Shown: one piece after another, positions 38,930 through 49,400 of the stretch | Layout of the letters: every line of letters begins with the position of its first letter | Numbering within the stretch: the first letter of the stretch is position 1 | Assembly (NCBI RefSeq): GCF_000002235.5 | Contig: NW_022145604.1 | Location: forward strand, 241,097-305,096 | Length of the DNA stretch: 64,000 bases | Origin: Strongylocentrotus purpuratus | Lineage: Eukaryota > Echinodermata > Echinoidea > Camarodonta > Strongylocentrotidae | Reading direction: 5' to 3' | Made by a program: the position numbers and the translations under genes | Notes under the pieces: model-generated | Database searches by the model: none | Seen by the model: only the letters and a program-made list of their open reading frames with translations | Told to the model about the DNA's origin: nothing

Positions 38930-39198
38930 AGGAGCTGTAGCATGGGAAATACTGGTTGACGCCATCTACGTCTTCTTTTGGATAACTGCACGTAAACAAA
39001 TGGACTTGATTAACCGGGTCCGCGTGCGCTAGCATTCACAAAAAATTCTCCTAACGTTTCGGTTTTGCGTATGTTGCACACACGTGAATACGTACATGTA
39101 GGCCTACGGCGTTCGTGTCGTCCGTAGTTGTATTATACCCGATTGGCCCCGGGTCAGGCCACAGGAAAGACACGTAGTTACGCCATGCTACAGCCCCT
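38930..39198. mobile_element. TTAA-target MITE (269 bp), Kolobok-like
   Basis: Left AGGAGCTGTAGCATGG and right CCATGCTACAGCCCCT, flanked by TTAA at 38926-38929 and 39199-39202. The interior is unusually CpG-rich (CCGGGTCCGCGTGCGCTAGC, GGCCTACGGCGTTCGTGTCG). Confidence 0.83.
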
Positions 39199-39433
39199 TT
39201 AACAGTGTCAATAAATAGATCATGATGAAGGCGTCAGTTTTCAAGTTTACTTTCACATGCTTTAAACTAATAGCATTTCCACACAAAGGAAGTTATTATA
39301 AACAAACATTGATAAGCGTATCAAAGGGCGTATATTTAAGATGCCTGTATGGTGATCTCAGGGCCTACACATGGTAGGAAGTAGTGCTGTAACATCACAG
39401 ATATTTCCAACTCCCTTTAAACGCTAGTCAAAA

Positions 39434-40000
39434 TTGGACAGTTTTTGGTTACCAGGTAAACAAATTTTTTTTATTTTTTTTTTCATAACTTTTTTATATG
39501 TGTTTTTATTGGAAAATTATAAGAAATCACAATATTTACAAATAATTTTCATTATTAGAAACAAAATCACTGAAAAAATGGAGACTTTACTGTCAGGCAT
39601 GCATTGGAACAATGACTGGGTTTCACTTTGTTCATGAAGCTAATGAATCTAGTAGTACAGTTGTGTATTCATGTTCATAGCTATTTAGATGGCATCAGTG
39701 AAGTATTGTGCATGTACCGGTACTTCAAGGCTGGGAACTTAGTTTTACGAGTCAACTTCTCAATCTGCATTCTGCAATCTTGAAATTGATTGTTATCATG
39801 TACATTACCATGCTCTGCAATTCAACATTCAACAGTCGGGGCTGACTTATGATGACTATAATGTCGGCAAAATTTGATTTATTAGCTTCATATTATAAAA
39901 CAAAGTGAAACCCAGTCATCATTTCCGTTTTTGTTCAGTGATTTTGTTTCTCATTTGTATTGCTTTCTTTTGATTTTCCAATAAAAACACAAATTTAAAA
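39434..40000. repeat. Imperfect inverted repeat, foldback-like
   Basis: The left arm (39500-39645) and right arm (39880-39995) share in reverse TGTGTTTTTATTGGAAAAT, AGAAACAAAATCACTGAA and ATGACTGGGTTTCACTTTGT. Outer ends are unclear, so class and boundaries are uncertain. The frame at 39434-39637 is a by-product. Confidence 0.7.
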
Positions 40001-40198
40001 AAATGTGTGTTAACAAAACCGTCAAATTGAAAACGGATAGTGCCATGGACGGTCGGATACCGGACGGTCAAACGTTTGACCACATCACTAATTTGTAGTT
40101 GAGATTGCTAAAAACTAAAAAATCTCCCTGGTGCACTAAGTAAGTCTAGCTAGCAGACATTGTGAGGCATTTGTAGTTGAGACTGCTATTAACCTTAA

Positions 40199-40736
40199 AG
40201 GGATAGTTGAGTTCTGTTGCAGAGGGCGCTACACAAAATAATTTTGTTGTGAGATAATGAAAAAGTGAGTGTCAAATTTGAAAGAACATATTTAAATGAC
40301 AAATTCATCTTTGTTTGATCAAAATCGGTTCAGAGACGGCTGAAATATAACAATTTCTAATACTTGTATACCACCACAAATATTAGATATTTTGACAAAT
40401 TTGAAAAACCGTTGAAAAAAAAGAAATAACGCCTTTTACGTCGTCTTTCAGCCAATGCCGATGTTGGATTTTTTGATGGATATTTCGTGTTGCTTATAAT
40501 TTTCCCACAATAATATTAGCCGGCTCATGTATTGATGGTTACCATGTTTTTTTTTAAAGTGAAGCTGAATTGGTATGATTGTTTTGGCTAAATTTCACAC
40601 ATTTTGGGGTCTAAAATTACCTTCATAGCAATTTTAGGTTCTAAAAGGGCACTATAAATGTCATAGATAAGAATAAGAGCAATAACCACGCACTTTGAAG
40701 GCATTTGCAGTCTGAAAACAGAACTCAACTATCCCT
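40199..40736. mobile_element. TTAA-target MITE (538 bp), Kolobok-like
   Basis: Left AGGGATAGTTGAGTTCTGTT, right AACAGAACTCAACTATCCCT (exact apart from the inner edge), flanked by TTAA at 40195-40198 and 40737-40740. Noncoding. Confidence 0.9.
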
Positions 40737-41275
40737 TTAAAGGGATCCGGTTACTTTGTCTCAGATTCTGAAACAAAATCCTACATGTAGATTTAGCTCA
40801 TGCTGCAATGATAATTACAAACCTTCAGGTCAGTCAGGAACCACATGACTTTTACAAGCCGATCGCCTGTCTGATTATCAAGATATTTATGATTGGAAAT
40901 CAAAACCAAATTTTGTGTTTACCTAATGGTTTTCATAACACTGCAGTCTATTGGGGAAAACAAGTATGGTAAAACCGGTTACTCAGAGGTTTTTTATTCT
41001 TTTGAGGCACTTATTGATCATTCTGAAGCGCAATTTTTTTAGGGCTTCAATATTACACCATATCAAAGACACTAATAACACGTACATGTACATGTAGGGC
41101 CATGCATCTCAGATTTAACATTGTTAAAACGATGCCTTTAAGATTTCCCTGTTGCACTTGTCCAGAATAATAGAGCCTTCCGCTCAGGGATCGGGCGAGA
41201 TTTCCTCTTCCTGCCAAAAGGCTTTAACAGCATTTCGGCCACAGTAAGAAGCCAAGCCATGTGTAGACACACCCC

Positions 41276-41346
41276 TCCATGCCATGCCAGGCTAGGCCAG
41301 GGTGGGCTAGGCTAGGATGGCTAGGCCAGGCCAGGCCAGGCCAGAC
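41276..41346. repeat. Degenerate GGCCA/GGCTA short tandem repeat
   Basis: CCATGCCATGCCAGGCTAGG grades into four or more clean GGCCA pentamers, ending CCAGACTAG. Confidence 0.85.
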
Positions 41347-43324
41347 TAGATGAGTCTCAAACCTCCTCCTAAGGCATAACAATCACATGGGGATTTGGGG
41401 GAAGAGAGAATATATAATATATCCACATTGCTGAGCAAAAGGGGAAATAAACATAAGGCCCTTCACTACGCTCGCTCCTCAATGATTAATCAGTAAATTT
41501 GAGGGAGTACACATCATAATACATGTACAGTGTATGTTTATTTTTATTACATCTAGCTATAAAGCAAATTATATTATCTTGTATTCAACAATGATATCAG
41601 TATTAGGAACTGTTGTGGAAACTAATTCAAAGCTGTGAATGAGAATCAGAACAATATTTTTGGATGAGGCAAATATTAAGAGCAAATATATCGAAAGTGG
41701 AATAGGGTATAAACAGAAATATGGTCCCTCATTTCCTACAGTATATTAATTATAACTAAATTATAGAACTATTTGCCCAAATTTGCAAACTGTTCAGTAA
41801 ACATGTATCAAAAGAAAATTAAGAACAGTCATTGCTACCAAAAACATCAACAACAACAAATACAATTCTGATGTACTGTACATGTACATGTAAATCCATG
41901 ACAGGATTAGTTATCACCGGTATGTATCATATTTTATATTTTGTTTAAAAGATAATGTTTACATGTATACCGGTAATGTACATCGTACAGGAATGGAGTT
42001 TAACCTACACTGTACAATATTTGCCCTCTAAAATAACAAAATAATTCTTCAAGACCATATTCATTTGTGGGCGGGGTAACACATTTTGCTTTTACTATAT
42101 GTATAAAATTCATTACCATAACTGAATTTGATTACGTTAGTCACTTTATAATCACTTTCTAAATCAATGCCCCTGAGAGTCCAAGATGACAAAGTCAATT
42201 TACCGGTAAAAGAAAGATGGGTACACAGGTTTTGAACCCAATGTATTATGGTGTATGATATTCTTCATCTGATTTGTTTGGGGTAAGCATAGTAGCATAC
42301 CCTGTTTATTACCAACCTGCTTTATAATATTCATGTAGAGTAAGTACACCCTTCATATTCTATGTATATCACTGTACTATTAAAAAAAATGAATGGAGCA
42401 AATGAGTCTATGAATGGCAAACCTGGTTTCCTGGTTGGGTTTCCTACCAAGAATAATCAGGGAGAAAGGAGGGTCAAATAGATTTCCTGAATTGCATTGG
42501 GCTGGCTGGCTCTCTGCCAATCTTGAAATTCAATTCAAAGGCTCATCCTAACATTGTAAGGGGGCTGAAAGCAATTCAGCTCTGAAGGGTTCAGAAATTG
42601 CATTTTGTACTGAAGAATCTCAATTCTATTATTTCCATAAATACATAGTAGCTCCCTTGAATTATCTAATTCCTTTTTTTTTTCCCACTGCATGTACATG
42701 TATGGTCTTCTTTTCTCTGACAAAAGTGACAATAGTCTATTCAACCAGTAATAATCCATACGTTATGTATGTAATAAGAGTTACGATACTACAGGTACAT
42801 GTACAGTACATGTATCTATGACTACATGTACATATGTACATGTAATGTATGTGATTATTATGAGACCAGAATAGTCCATGTACCATTTTGGTATGGGTTG
42901 TGACTTGCCGCATCCAAGCCAAAGCAGTGATCTGGTTCTGGCCTAGTCCACCACCTCCAGTCAAAACTCTTCTTCGGAGTATTTAGGAGGAAAAGAATCC
43001 AAGATCCAAGATCCAATGGCAATACTTGCGTATTGCATCTTGATGAGCCCCTTTTAGTTAAAATCTAGACTCTAGATTAGTTACATAAAGCCTAGTTAGA
43101 ACCGTCCTACTACGGTAGTGTACACCATTGGAAGATGGTGCAGGTGCAACCGTGATTCATACGGCATGCAAAAGTCAGCACGCACAAGCCCAACGAAACT
43201 ATATGTGCAACTCAAAATACCGCTATACCATTAGAACGGGCCAGAAGCCTGTATCAGGCGCACTGTGAAAATAAAGAGAGAAAGACGATTTGGGAGGTCA
43301 CCTGACAAATTGTCATTGGATATA
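41347..43324. other. Noncoding, upstream of the ARHGAP-like start exon
   Basis: AT-rich with many TACATGTA words (for example 41875-41895 and 42790-42845). The minus frames at 42535-42964 have no family resemblance. Confidence 0.5.
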
Positions 43325-43423
43325 TCGTCCTTGTTTTCACGAAGTGACGGTAGTGAGGAAAATCGTAACGCAAAGTGAATGCAATTTTTTTTCACTACCG
43401 TCACTTCGTGAAAACAGCGACGA
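43325..43423 (-). mobile_element. Short palindromic MITE, copy 3 (99 bp), inverted
   Basis: Same family as 22821-22927 and 23169-23276 but reversed. The loop reads GAAAATCGTAACGCAAAGTG. The inverted repeat ends in CGTCC and CGACG, with TA at both sides (43323-43324 and 43424-43425). Confidence 0.85.
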
Positions 43424-43919
43424 TATGTGTCACCTCACTTTTTCTTTGCCTGCATTCATATCGTACATGTAGCTTGCGATTAACCCCCCAAAAAGGCCAC
43501 CAAATCTCAAATTTGGGGGACATTTTTGCTGACCGTTTCATATTAAAACAGGCTTTCAGATTTGTATGCAGGCAGCAGAATCACATTTTGATTTATTTTT
43601 TTTCTGTGAGTTCTGTTGTAGTCAGTGACTATGTCTGTGTGTGTAATGAATTGATTTGAGTGGTTTAGATCATAGATGTCTTGGCAGTGTAATTTAAAAT
43701 ATGTCAATCTGTGTACGAATCACGATAATGTAAGAATCATGGCGGTTACCAACGTCAGGGCACTTTACTGAATTGACTCTATAGCGCGAACACAAATCAA
43801 CATGCTTGAGGTTGATGAATTGAAACATTTAGTGTTGTTCTTTTACTGTATACTTTTTGGTAGCAGGCATTTTTTCACAAATCTAATTCTATACCATGCT
43901 AAATTCACAAAGATTTTAT

Positions 43920-44342
43920 CAGTAGGGGCGCTGGTCCGTGAATAAGGATACCCTCATAACGTAGACAAATTGCGTCCTAAAAAATAAGGATTATCCACAT
44001 TTTTGCAGATGATCCGCGCGTTGGTGATGCGAAAAACGGATTCCGCGATGATGCTCCATGATGCATTTCTCATTGACATAACACAGAGACTTTCATGTTA
44101 TGAACGATAGATCCTCAGGAAGACGGATAACTCTTAAAAGTAGACGGTGAACTGGGGGTAATTATTACGCGGAATCCGTTTTTCGCATTGCGCGCGATTT
44201 GTGAACTATACACCTGCAGAGCGCCAAAGAAATAAAAATGTTTCGCGGACGATCATTATTTTCTATGACGCGATATGTCCACATTTACGAGGATATCCTT
44301 GTTTAAGCAGATGATCCCATTCTTGGACCAGCGCCACTACTG
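43920..44342. mobile_element. MITE with inner and outer inverted repeats (423 bp)
   Basis: Outer ends are CAGTAGGGGCGCTGGTCC and GGACCAGCGCCACTACTG. An inner pair lies at about 44030 (GCGAAAAACGGATTCCGCG) and 44170 (CGCGGAATCCGTTTTTCGC). No clean target duplication is seen. It ends only 85 bp left of the 44428 foldback element. Confidence 0.78.
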
Positions 44343-44418
44343 TTCATGCACGCAAAGGTTTCTGGCACTCTACCATTTTAGTTTTACAGTCAGTACATGC
44401 ACAGCTTCACTTCAGCCT

Positions 44419-44427
44419 GGAAAGGTT
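44419..44427 (+). repeat. Left 9-bp target site duplication of foldback element 1
   Basis: GGAAAGGTT, identical to 45097-45105. Confidence 0.9.
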
Positions 44428-45096
44428 TAGACCGAATTTTCCGTCTCTTTCGTTGGTTAAGCCTCTTATTTGGGTAGGGTCGGCTCTCTCTTTAGAGACG
44501 GAAGCCAACTATACGCATTCCCTTGCTAACACCAAGGCCATTTATGGCCATATTTTTATGCCCCGAAAATCCCCCCAAATGTCATTTTACCTCGTGCATG
44601 TTATATTGTAAATTAGGCCTAGGCTATAATAAATCGGTTCTACTTACCAACTTGACTGAAATAATCCGTTTAATGGTCCCTTTTTAGGAAATTATGGGTC
44701 AAAATTGAAATCCACGTTGAAAATCTTGCAAGACGTATTTTAACTCTCGCTGCGCATGACTTCATCTAAATCTCATCTCGTCTAGTCTACGCCGAAAGCA
44801 AAATGATTATGAAGGAAAAACTGTGCGCGAGCTACACGTTCGTAATGGCGTTATCACAGTTTTTCTTTATAATCATTTTGCCTTCGGTGTAGACTAGACG
44901 AGATGAGATTTAGATGACATCATGCGCAGGGAGAGTTAAAATATGTCGTGCAAGATTTTCAAAAATAAAAATATGGCCATAAATGGCCCTGGTGTTAGCA
45001 AGGGAATGCGTATCGTCGGCTTCCGTCTCTAAAGAGAGAGCCGACCTTACCCAAATAAGAGACTTTACGAACGAAAGAGATGGAAAATTCGGTCTA
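44428..45096. mobile_element. Foldback transposon 1 (669 bp), TAGACCGAA family
   Basis: Begins TAGACCGAATTTTCCGTCTC and ends GAAAATTCGGTCTA, with a perfect 9-bp target duplication (GGAAAGGTT). Inside each end is a small hairpin (TTCCGTCTCT with AGAGACGGAA). Then come arm sequences (GGCCATTTATGGCC, CATTCCCTTGCTAACACCA) and a central hairpin (44754-44935). The right arm lacks about 180 bp present in the left (about 44565-44745). It has no coding capacity. A 9-bp duplication with long inverted repeats is usual for Mutator-like or foldback elements; the superfamily is inferred. The same family forms the outer shell of 45493-60432. Confidence 0.92.
44754..44935. mobile_element. Central TTAA-flanked hairpin of element 1 (182 bp)
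   Basis: Near-perfect palindrome: CTCATCTCGTCTAGTCTACG on the left against CGGTGTAGACTAGACGAGAT on the right, with GCAAAATGATTAT against ATAATCATTTTGCC. TTAA lies at both edges (44750-44753, 44936-44939). It could be an old TTAA-target MITE, or the natural centre of the foldback element, since the homologous hairpin occupies the same place in the second element. Confidence 0.82.
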
Positions 45097-45105
45097 GGAA
45101 AGGTT
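45097..45105 (+). repeat. Right 9-bp target site duplication of foldback element 1
   Basis: GGAAAGGTT, identical to 44419-44427. Confidence 0.9.
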
Positions 45106-45344
45106 GTGTGATCATTCAAGCACCACTCAATGAAACAAACGGAAGTTTCAACAGGACCACCTCACACTTCCGTATACTGATGCGGATTCATATTCAGTTT
45201 CTGATTTTCTCTGGCCGCGCCCACGCCGCGCCCATACATGTACATAATTCATGAGAAGTCAGATCAGATGAAATAGAGTCTAGGCGGGGCTTAGGGCCTA
45301 ACGTTAGGGCTAGGCCTACCTGGAGCTGGATTGAAATTAGATCA

Positions 45345-45474
45345 GTTTACGATGATGATACTGATAGTGATGATTATAACGACGATAATGATGGTGATGA
45401 AGGTGATGATGATGAATTGATGGTAATGATGATAATGGTAATGATAATGGTGATGAAGATGATGATAATGATTG
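45345..45474. repeat. GAT-rich trinucleotide tract
   Basis: Repeated GATGAT, GATAAT and GATGGT words, ending just before the 9-bp duplication at 45484. The minus frame over it is His/Ser low complexity. Confidence 0.9.
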
Positions 45475-45483
45475 CATTTGCAG

Positions 45484-45492
45484 CTGCAGTGC
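45484..45492 (+). repeat. Left 9-bp target site duplication of foldback element 2
   Basis: CTGCAGTGC, identical to 60433-60441. Confidence 0.92.
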
Positions 45493-45505
45493 TAGACCGA
45501 AAGCT

Positions 45506-45574
45506 TCAGTCTCTATAATCGTCGGTTGTTCCACTGAGACTACGTCTGGCTCCACTAGACCTCCGGTTATAGAG
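45506..45574. repeat. Subterminal hairpin, left end
   Basis: TTCAGTCTCTATAA pairs with TTATAGAGACTGAA across a loop of about 40 bases (CACTGAGACTACGTCTGGCT in it). The mirrored copy at the right end is about 60352-60419. Confidence 0.85.
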
Positions 45575-45854
45575 ACTGAACGACTGCCTATGCCAGCCTG
45601 TGTTGAACTTATTCCGCTAGATTTTAGCCGCTAGGCCCCTCCCACAAACTTGCCACGGCCGTATTGTTATGCCCCCAAAATCCCCCAAAATGTCATTTTA
45701 CCTCGTCCATATCCAATTTTAAATTAGGCCTAGGCTATAATACATCGGTTCCACTTACTAATTTGATGTAAATAATCCGTTTAATGGTCCCTTTTAAGGA
45801 AATTATGGGTCAAAATCGACATCCATGTTGAAAATCTTGCAAGCCGTCCGTTAA

Positions 45855-46028
45855 ACTCTCGCTGCCGTCAATCTCATCCCTTCTAGTCTACGCCGAAGGC
45901 AAAATGATAATGAAGGAAAAACTGTGCGCCATCTACACGTTCGTAATGGCGTTATCACAGTTTTTTCCTTCATAATCATTTTGCCTTCGGCGTAGACTAG
46001 AAGGGATGATATTGACGGCAACGAGAGT
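45855..46028. mobile_element. TTAA-flanked hairpin inside the left shell arm (174 bp)
   Basis: Palindrome with CTTCTAGTCTACGCCGAAGG against CCTTCGGCGTAGACTAGAAG and CTCTCGCTGCCGTCAAT against ATTGACGGCAACGAGAG. It is homologous to the hairpin at 44754-44935 and sits at the same place in the family. It is present only in the left arm of this element. The right arm runs straight from the arm sequence to the cargo. Confidence 0.88.
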
Positions 46029-46033
46029 TTAAC
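46028..46033 (+). repeat. Left 6-bp flank duplication of the cargo
   Basis: TTTAAC, identical to 60073-60078; it contains the TTAA core used by other elements here. A 4-bp TTAA target is the alternative reading. Confidence 0.75.
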
Positions 46034-46045
46034 AGGTAGCATATA

Positions 46046-46070
46046 TTGGCACCAAGATTAACGGCGATAT
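46046..46070 (-). repeat. Short inverted copy of satellite sequence in the cargo's left arm
   Basis: TTGGCACCAAGATTAACGGC is the reverse complement, with two or three changes, of the start of the satellite ORF (GATCGCCACTAATCTTGGTG and following). It could pair with any unit of the array to its right. Confidence 0.75.
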
Positions 46071-46192
46071 GAATATTCATTATTCCCTACGTCACAGACG
46101 TGCGGCGTGCGTACTCTGTCTATGGATCTGTCTTATACACAGGTACATGTACTGTACTAGTACAAGAGTACGTTCGCAAGCATTGCTCCGGA

Positions 46193-46339
46193 ATGAAGAG
46201 AATCATTATAAAGGACGAATTACTCCGTGAAGCCAAGTACAAGCAGGGAATTGAAATAGCAAACGTTCCTCGGAGCGGCTATACAATCCCTAATCTAGCT
46301 AGTTTTGTAATGACAGTTTATAGGAAAATGGACATTTAG
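46193..46339 (+). CDS. Doubtful 48-codon frame in the cargo's left arm
   Basis: Encodes MKRIIIKDELLREAKYKQGI and ends VYRKMDI. The mirrored sequence in the right arm (about 59775-59920) starts with the same 21 residues and then differs by a 1-base length change that shifts the frame and ends it early. Conservation of the first half may only reflect DNA identity of the arms. The DNA just after the frame resembles the tail of a satellite unit (CACTCAGTTTGATTTGATTC). I do not recognise the peptide, and its coding status is weak. Confidence 0.25.
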   Translation: MKRIIIKDELLREAKYKQGIEIANVPRSGYTIPNLASFVMTVYRKMDI

Positions 46340-46426
46340 TAGGCCTACTGTTTAGTTGTTCAATAAAATCACTCAGTTTGATTTGATTCGAGATATATCT
46401 CATTAATAAAACAGTATAAAGGCTCT

Positions 46427-49400
46427 ATGAGTCTCGGACGAAGCATCGCCACTAATCTTGGTGCCAACACCGTTAATCTATGCTCCAAATTTAGTAATAC
46501 ATTTTGTGTGCCCTATAATGACCCGGGGTTGGATTATTTAGGAGAATAGAAGATTGATATTGTTAAGTTGTTTCATAACATCTCTCAGTTTGATTTGATT
46601 CGAGATATATTTCATTAATAAAACAGTATAAAGGCTCTATGAGTCTCCAAGAACGATCGCCACTAATCTTGGTGCCAACACCGTTAAACTATGCTCCAAA
46701 TTTAGTAATACATGTTGTGTGCCCTATAAAGACCCTGGGTTGGATTATTTAGGAGAATGGAAGATTGATATTGTTAAGATGTTTCATAACATCACTCAGT
46801 TTGATTTGATTCGAGATCTATCTCATTAATAAAACAGTATAAAGGCTCTATGAGTCTCCAAGAACGATCGCCACTAATCTTGGTGCCAACACCGTTAAAC
46901 TATGCTCCAAATTTAGTACTACCTTTTTTGTGCCCTATATGCTAAAGACCCATGCAGGGTTGGATTCTTTAGGAGAATGGAAGATTGATATTGTTGTTTC
47001 ATAACATCATTCAGTTTGATTTGATTCGAGATATATCTCATTAATAAAACAGTATAAAGGCTCTATGAGTCTCACACGAACGATCGCCACTAATCTTGGT
47101 GCCAACACCGTTAATCTATGCTCCAAATTTAGTAATACATTTTGTGTGCCCTATAATGACCCGGGGTTGGATTATTTAGGAGAACAGAAGATGGATATTG
47201 TTAAGTTGTTTCATAACATCTCTCAGTTTGATTTGATTCGAGATATATTTCATTAATAAAACAGTATAAAGGCTCTATGAGTCTCCAAGAACGATCGCCA
47301 CTAATCTTGGTGCCAACACCGTTAAACTATGCTCCAAATTTAGTACTACCTTTTTTGTGCCCTATATGCTAAAGACCCATGCAGGGTTGGATTCTTTAGG
47401 AGAATGGAAGATTGATATTGTTGTTTCATAACATCATTCAGTTTGATTTGATTCGAGATATATCTCATTAATAAAACAGTATAAAGGCTCTATGAGTCTC
47501 CAAGAACGATCGCCACTAATCTTGGTGCCAACACCGTTAAACTATGCTCCAAATTTAGTAATACATTTTGTGTGCCCTATAATGACCCGGGGTTGGATTA
47601 TTTAGGAGAATGGAAGATTGATATTGTTGTTTCATAACATCATTCAGTTTGATTTGATTCGAGATATATCTCATTAATAAAACAGTATAAAGGCTCTATG
47701 AGTCTCACACGAACGATCGCCACTAATCTTGGTGCCAACACCGTTAATCTATGCTCCAAATTTAGTAATACATTTTGTGTGCCCTATAATGACCCGGGGT
47801 TGGATTATTAGGAGAACAGAAGATTGATATTGTTAAGTTGTTTCATAACATCACTCAGTTTGATTTGATTCGAGATATATCTCATTAATAAAACAGTATA
47901 AAGGCTGTATGAGTCTCGGACGAACCATCGCCACTAATCTTGGTGCCAACACCGTTAATCTATGCTCCAAATTTAGTAATACATTTTGTGTGCCCTATAA
48001 TGACCCGGGGTTGGATTATTTAGGAGAACAGAAGATTGATATTGTTAAGTTGTTTCATAACATCTCTCAGTTTGATTTGATTCGAGATATATTTCATTAA
48101 TAAAACAGTATAAAGGCTCTATGAGTCTCCAAGAACGATCGCCACTAATCTTGGTGCCAACACCGTTAAACTATGCTCCAAATTTAGTACTACCTTTTTT
48201 GTGCCCTATATGCTAAAGACCCATGCAGGGTTGGATTCTTTAGGAGAATGGAAGATTGATATTGTTGTTTCATAACATCATTCAGTTTGATTTGATTCGA
48301 GATATATCTCATTAATAAAACAGTATAAAGGCTCTATGAGTCTCACACGAACGATCGCCACTAATCTTGGTGCCAACACCGTTAATCTATGCTCCAAATT
48401 TAGTAATACATTTTGTGTGCCCTATAATGACCCGGGGTTGGATTATTTAGGAGAACAGAAGATGGATATTGTTAAGTTGTTTCATAACATCTCTCAGTTT
48501 GATTTGATTCGAGATATATTTCATTAATAAAACAGTATAAAGGCTCTATGAGTCTCCAAGAACGATCGCCACTAATCTTGGTGCCAACACCGTTAAACTA
48601 TGCTCCAAATTTAGTACTACCTTTTTTGTGCCCTATATGCTAAAGACCCATGCAGGGTTGGATTCTTTAGGAGAATGGAAGATTGATATTGTTGTTTCAT
48701 AACATCATTCAGTTTGATTTGATTCGAGATATATCTCATTAATAAAACAGTATAAAGGCTCTATGAGTCTCACACGAACGATCGCCACTAATCTTGGTGC
48801 CAACACCGTTAATCTATGCTCCAAATTTAGTAATACATTTTGTGTGCCCTATAATGACCCGGGGTTGGATTATTTAGGAGAACAGAAGATGGATATTGTT
48901 AAGTTGTTTCATAACATCTCTCAGTTTGATTTGATTCGAGATATATTTCATTAATAAAACAGTATAAAGGCTCTATGAGTCTCCAAGAACGATCGCCACT
49001 AATCTTGGTGCCAACACCGTTAAACTATGCTCCAAATTTAGTACTACCTTTTTTGTGCCCTATATGCTAAAGACCCATGCAGGGTTGGATTCTTTAGGAG
49101 AATGGAAGATTGATATTGTTGTTTCATAACATCATTCAGTTTGATTTGATTCGAGATATATCTCATTAATAAAACAGTATAAAGGCTCTATGAGTCTCCA
49201 AGAACGATCGCCACTAATCTTGGTGCCAACACCGTTAAACTATGCTCCAAATTTAGTAATACATTTTGTGTGCCCTATAATGACCCGGGGTTGGATTATT
49301 TAGGAGAATGGAAGATTGATATTGTTGTTTCATAACATCATTCAGTTTGATTTGATTCGAGATATATCTCATTAATAAAACAGTATAAAGGCTCTATGAG

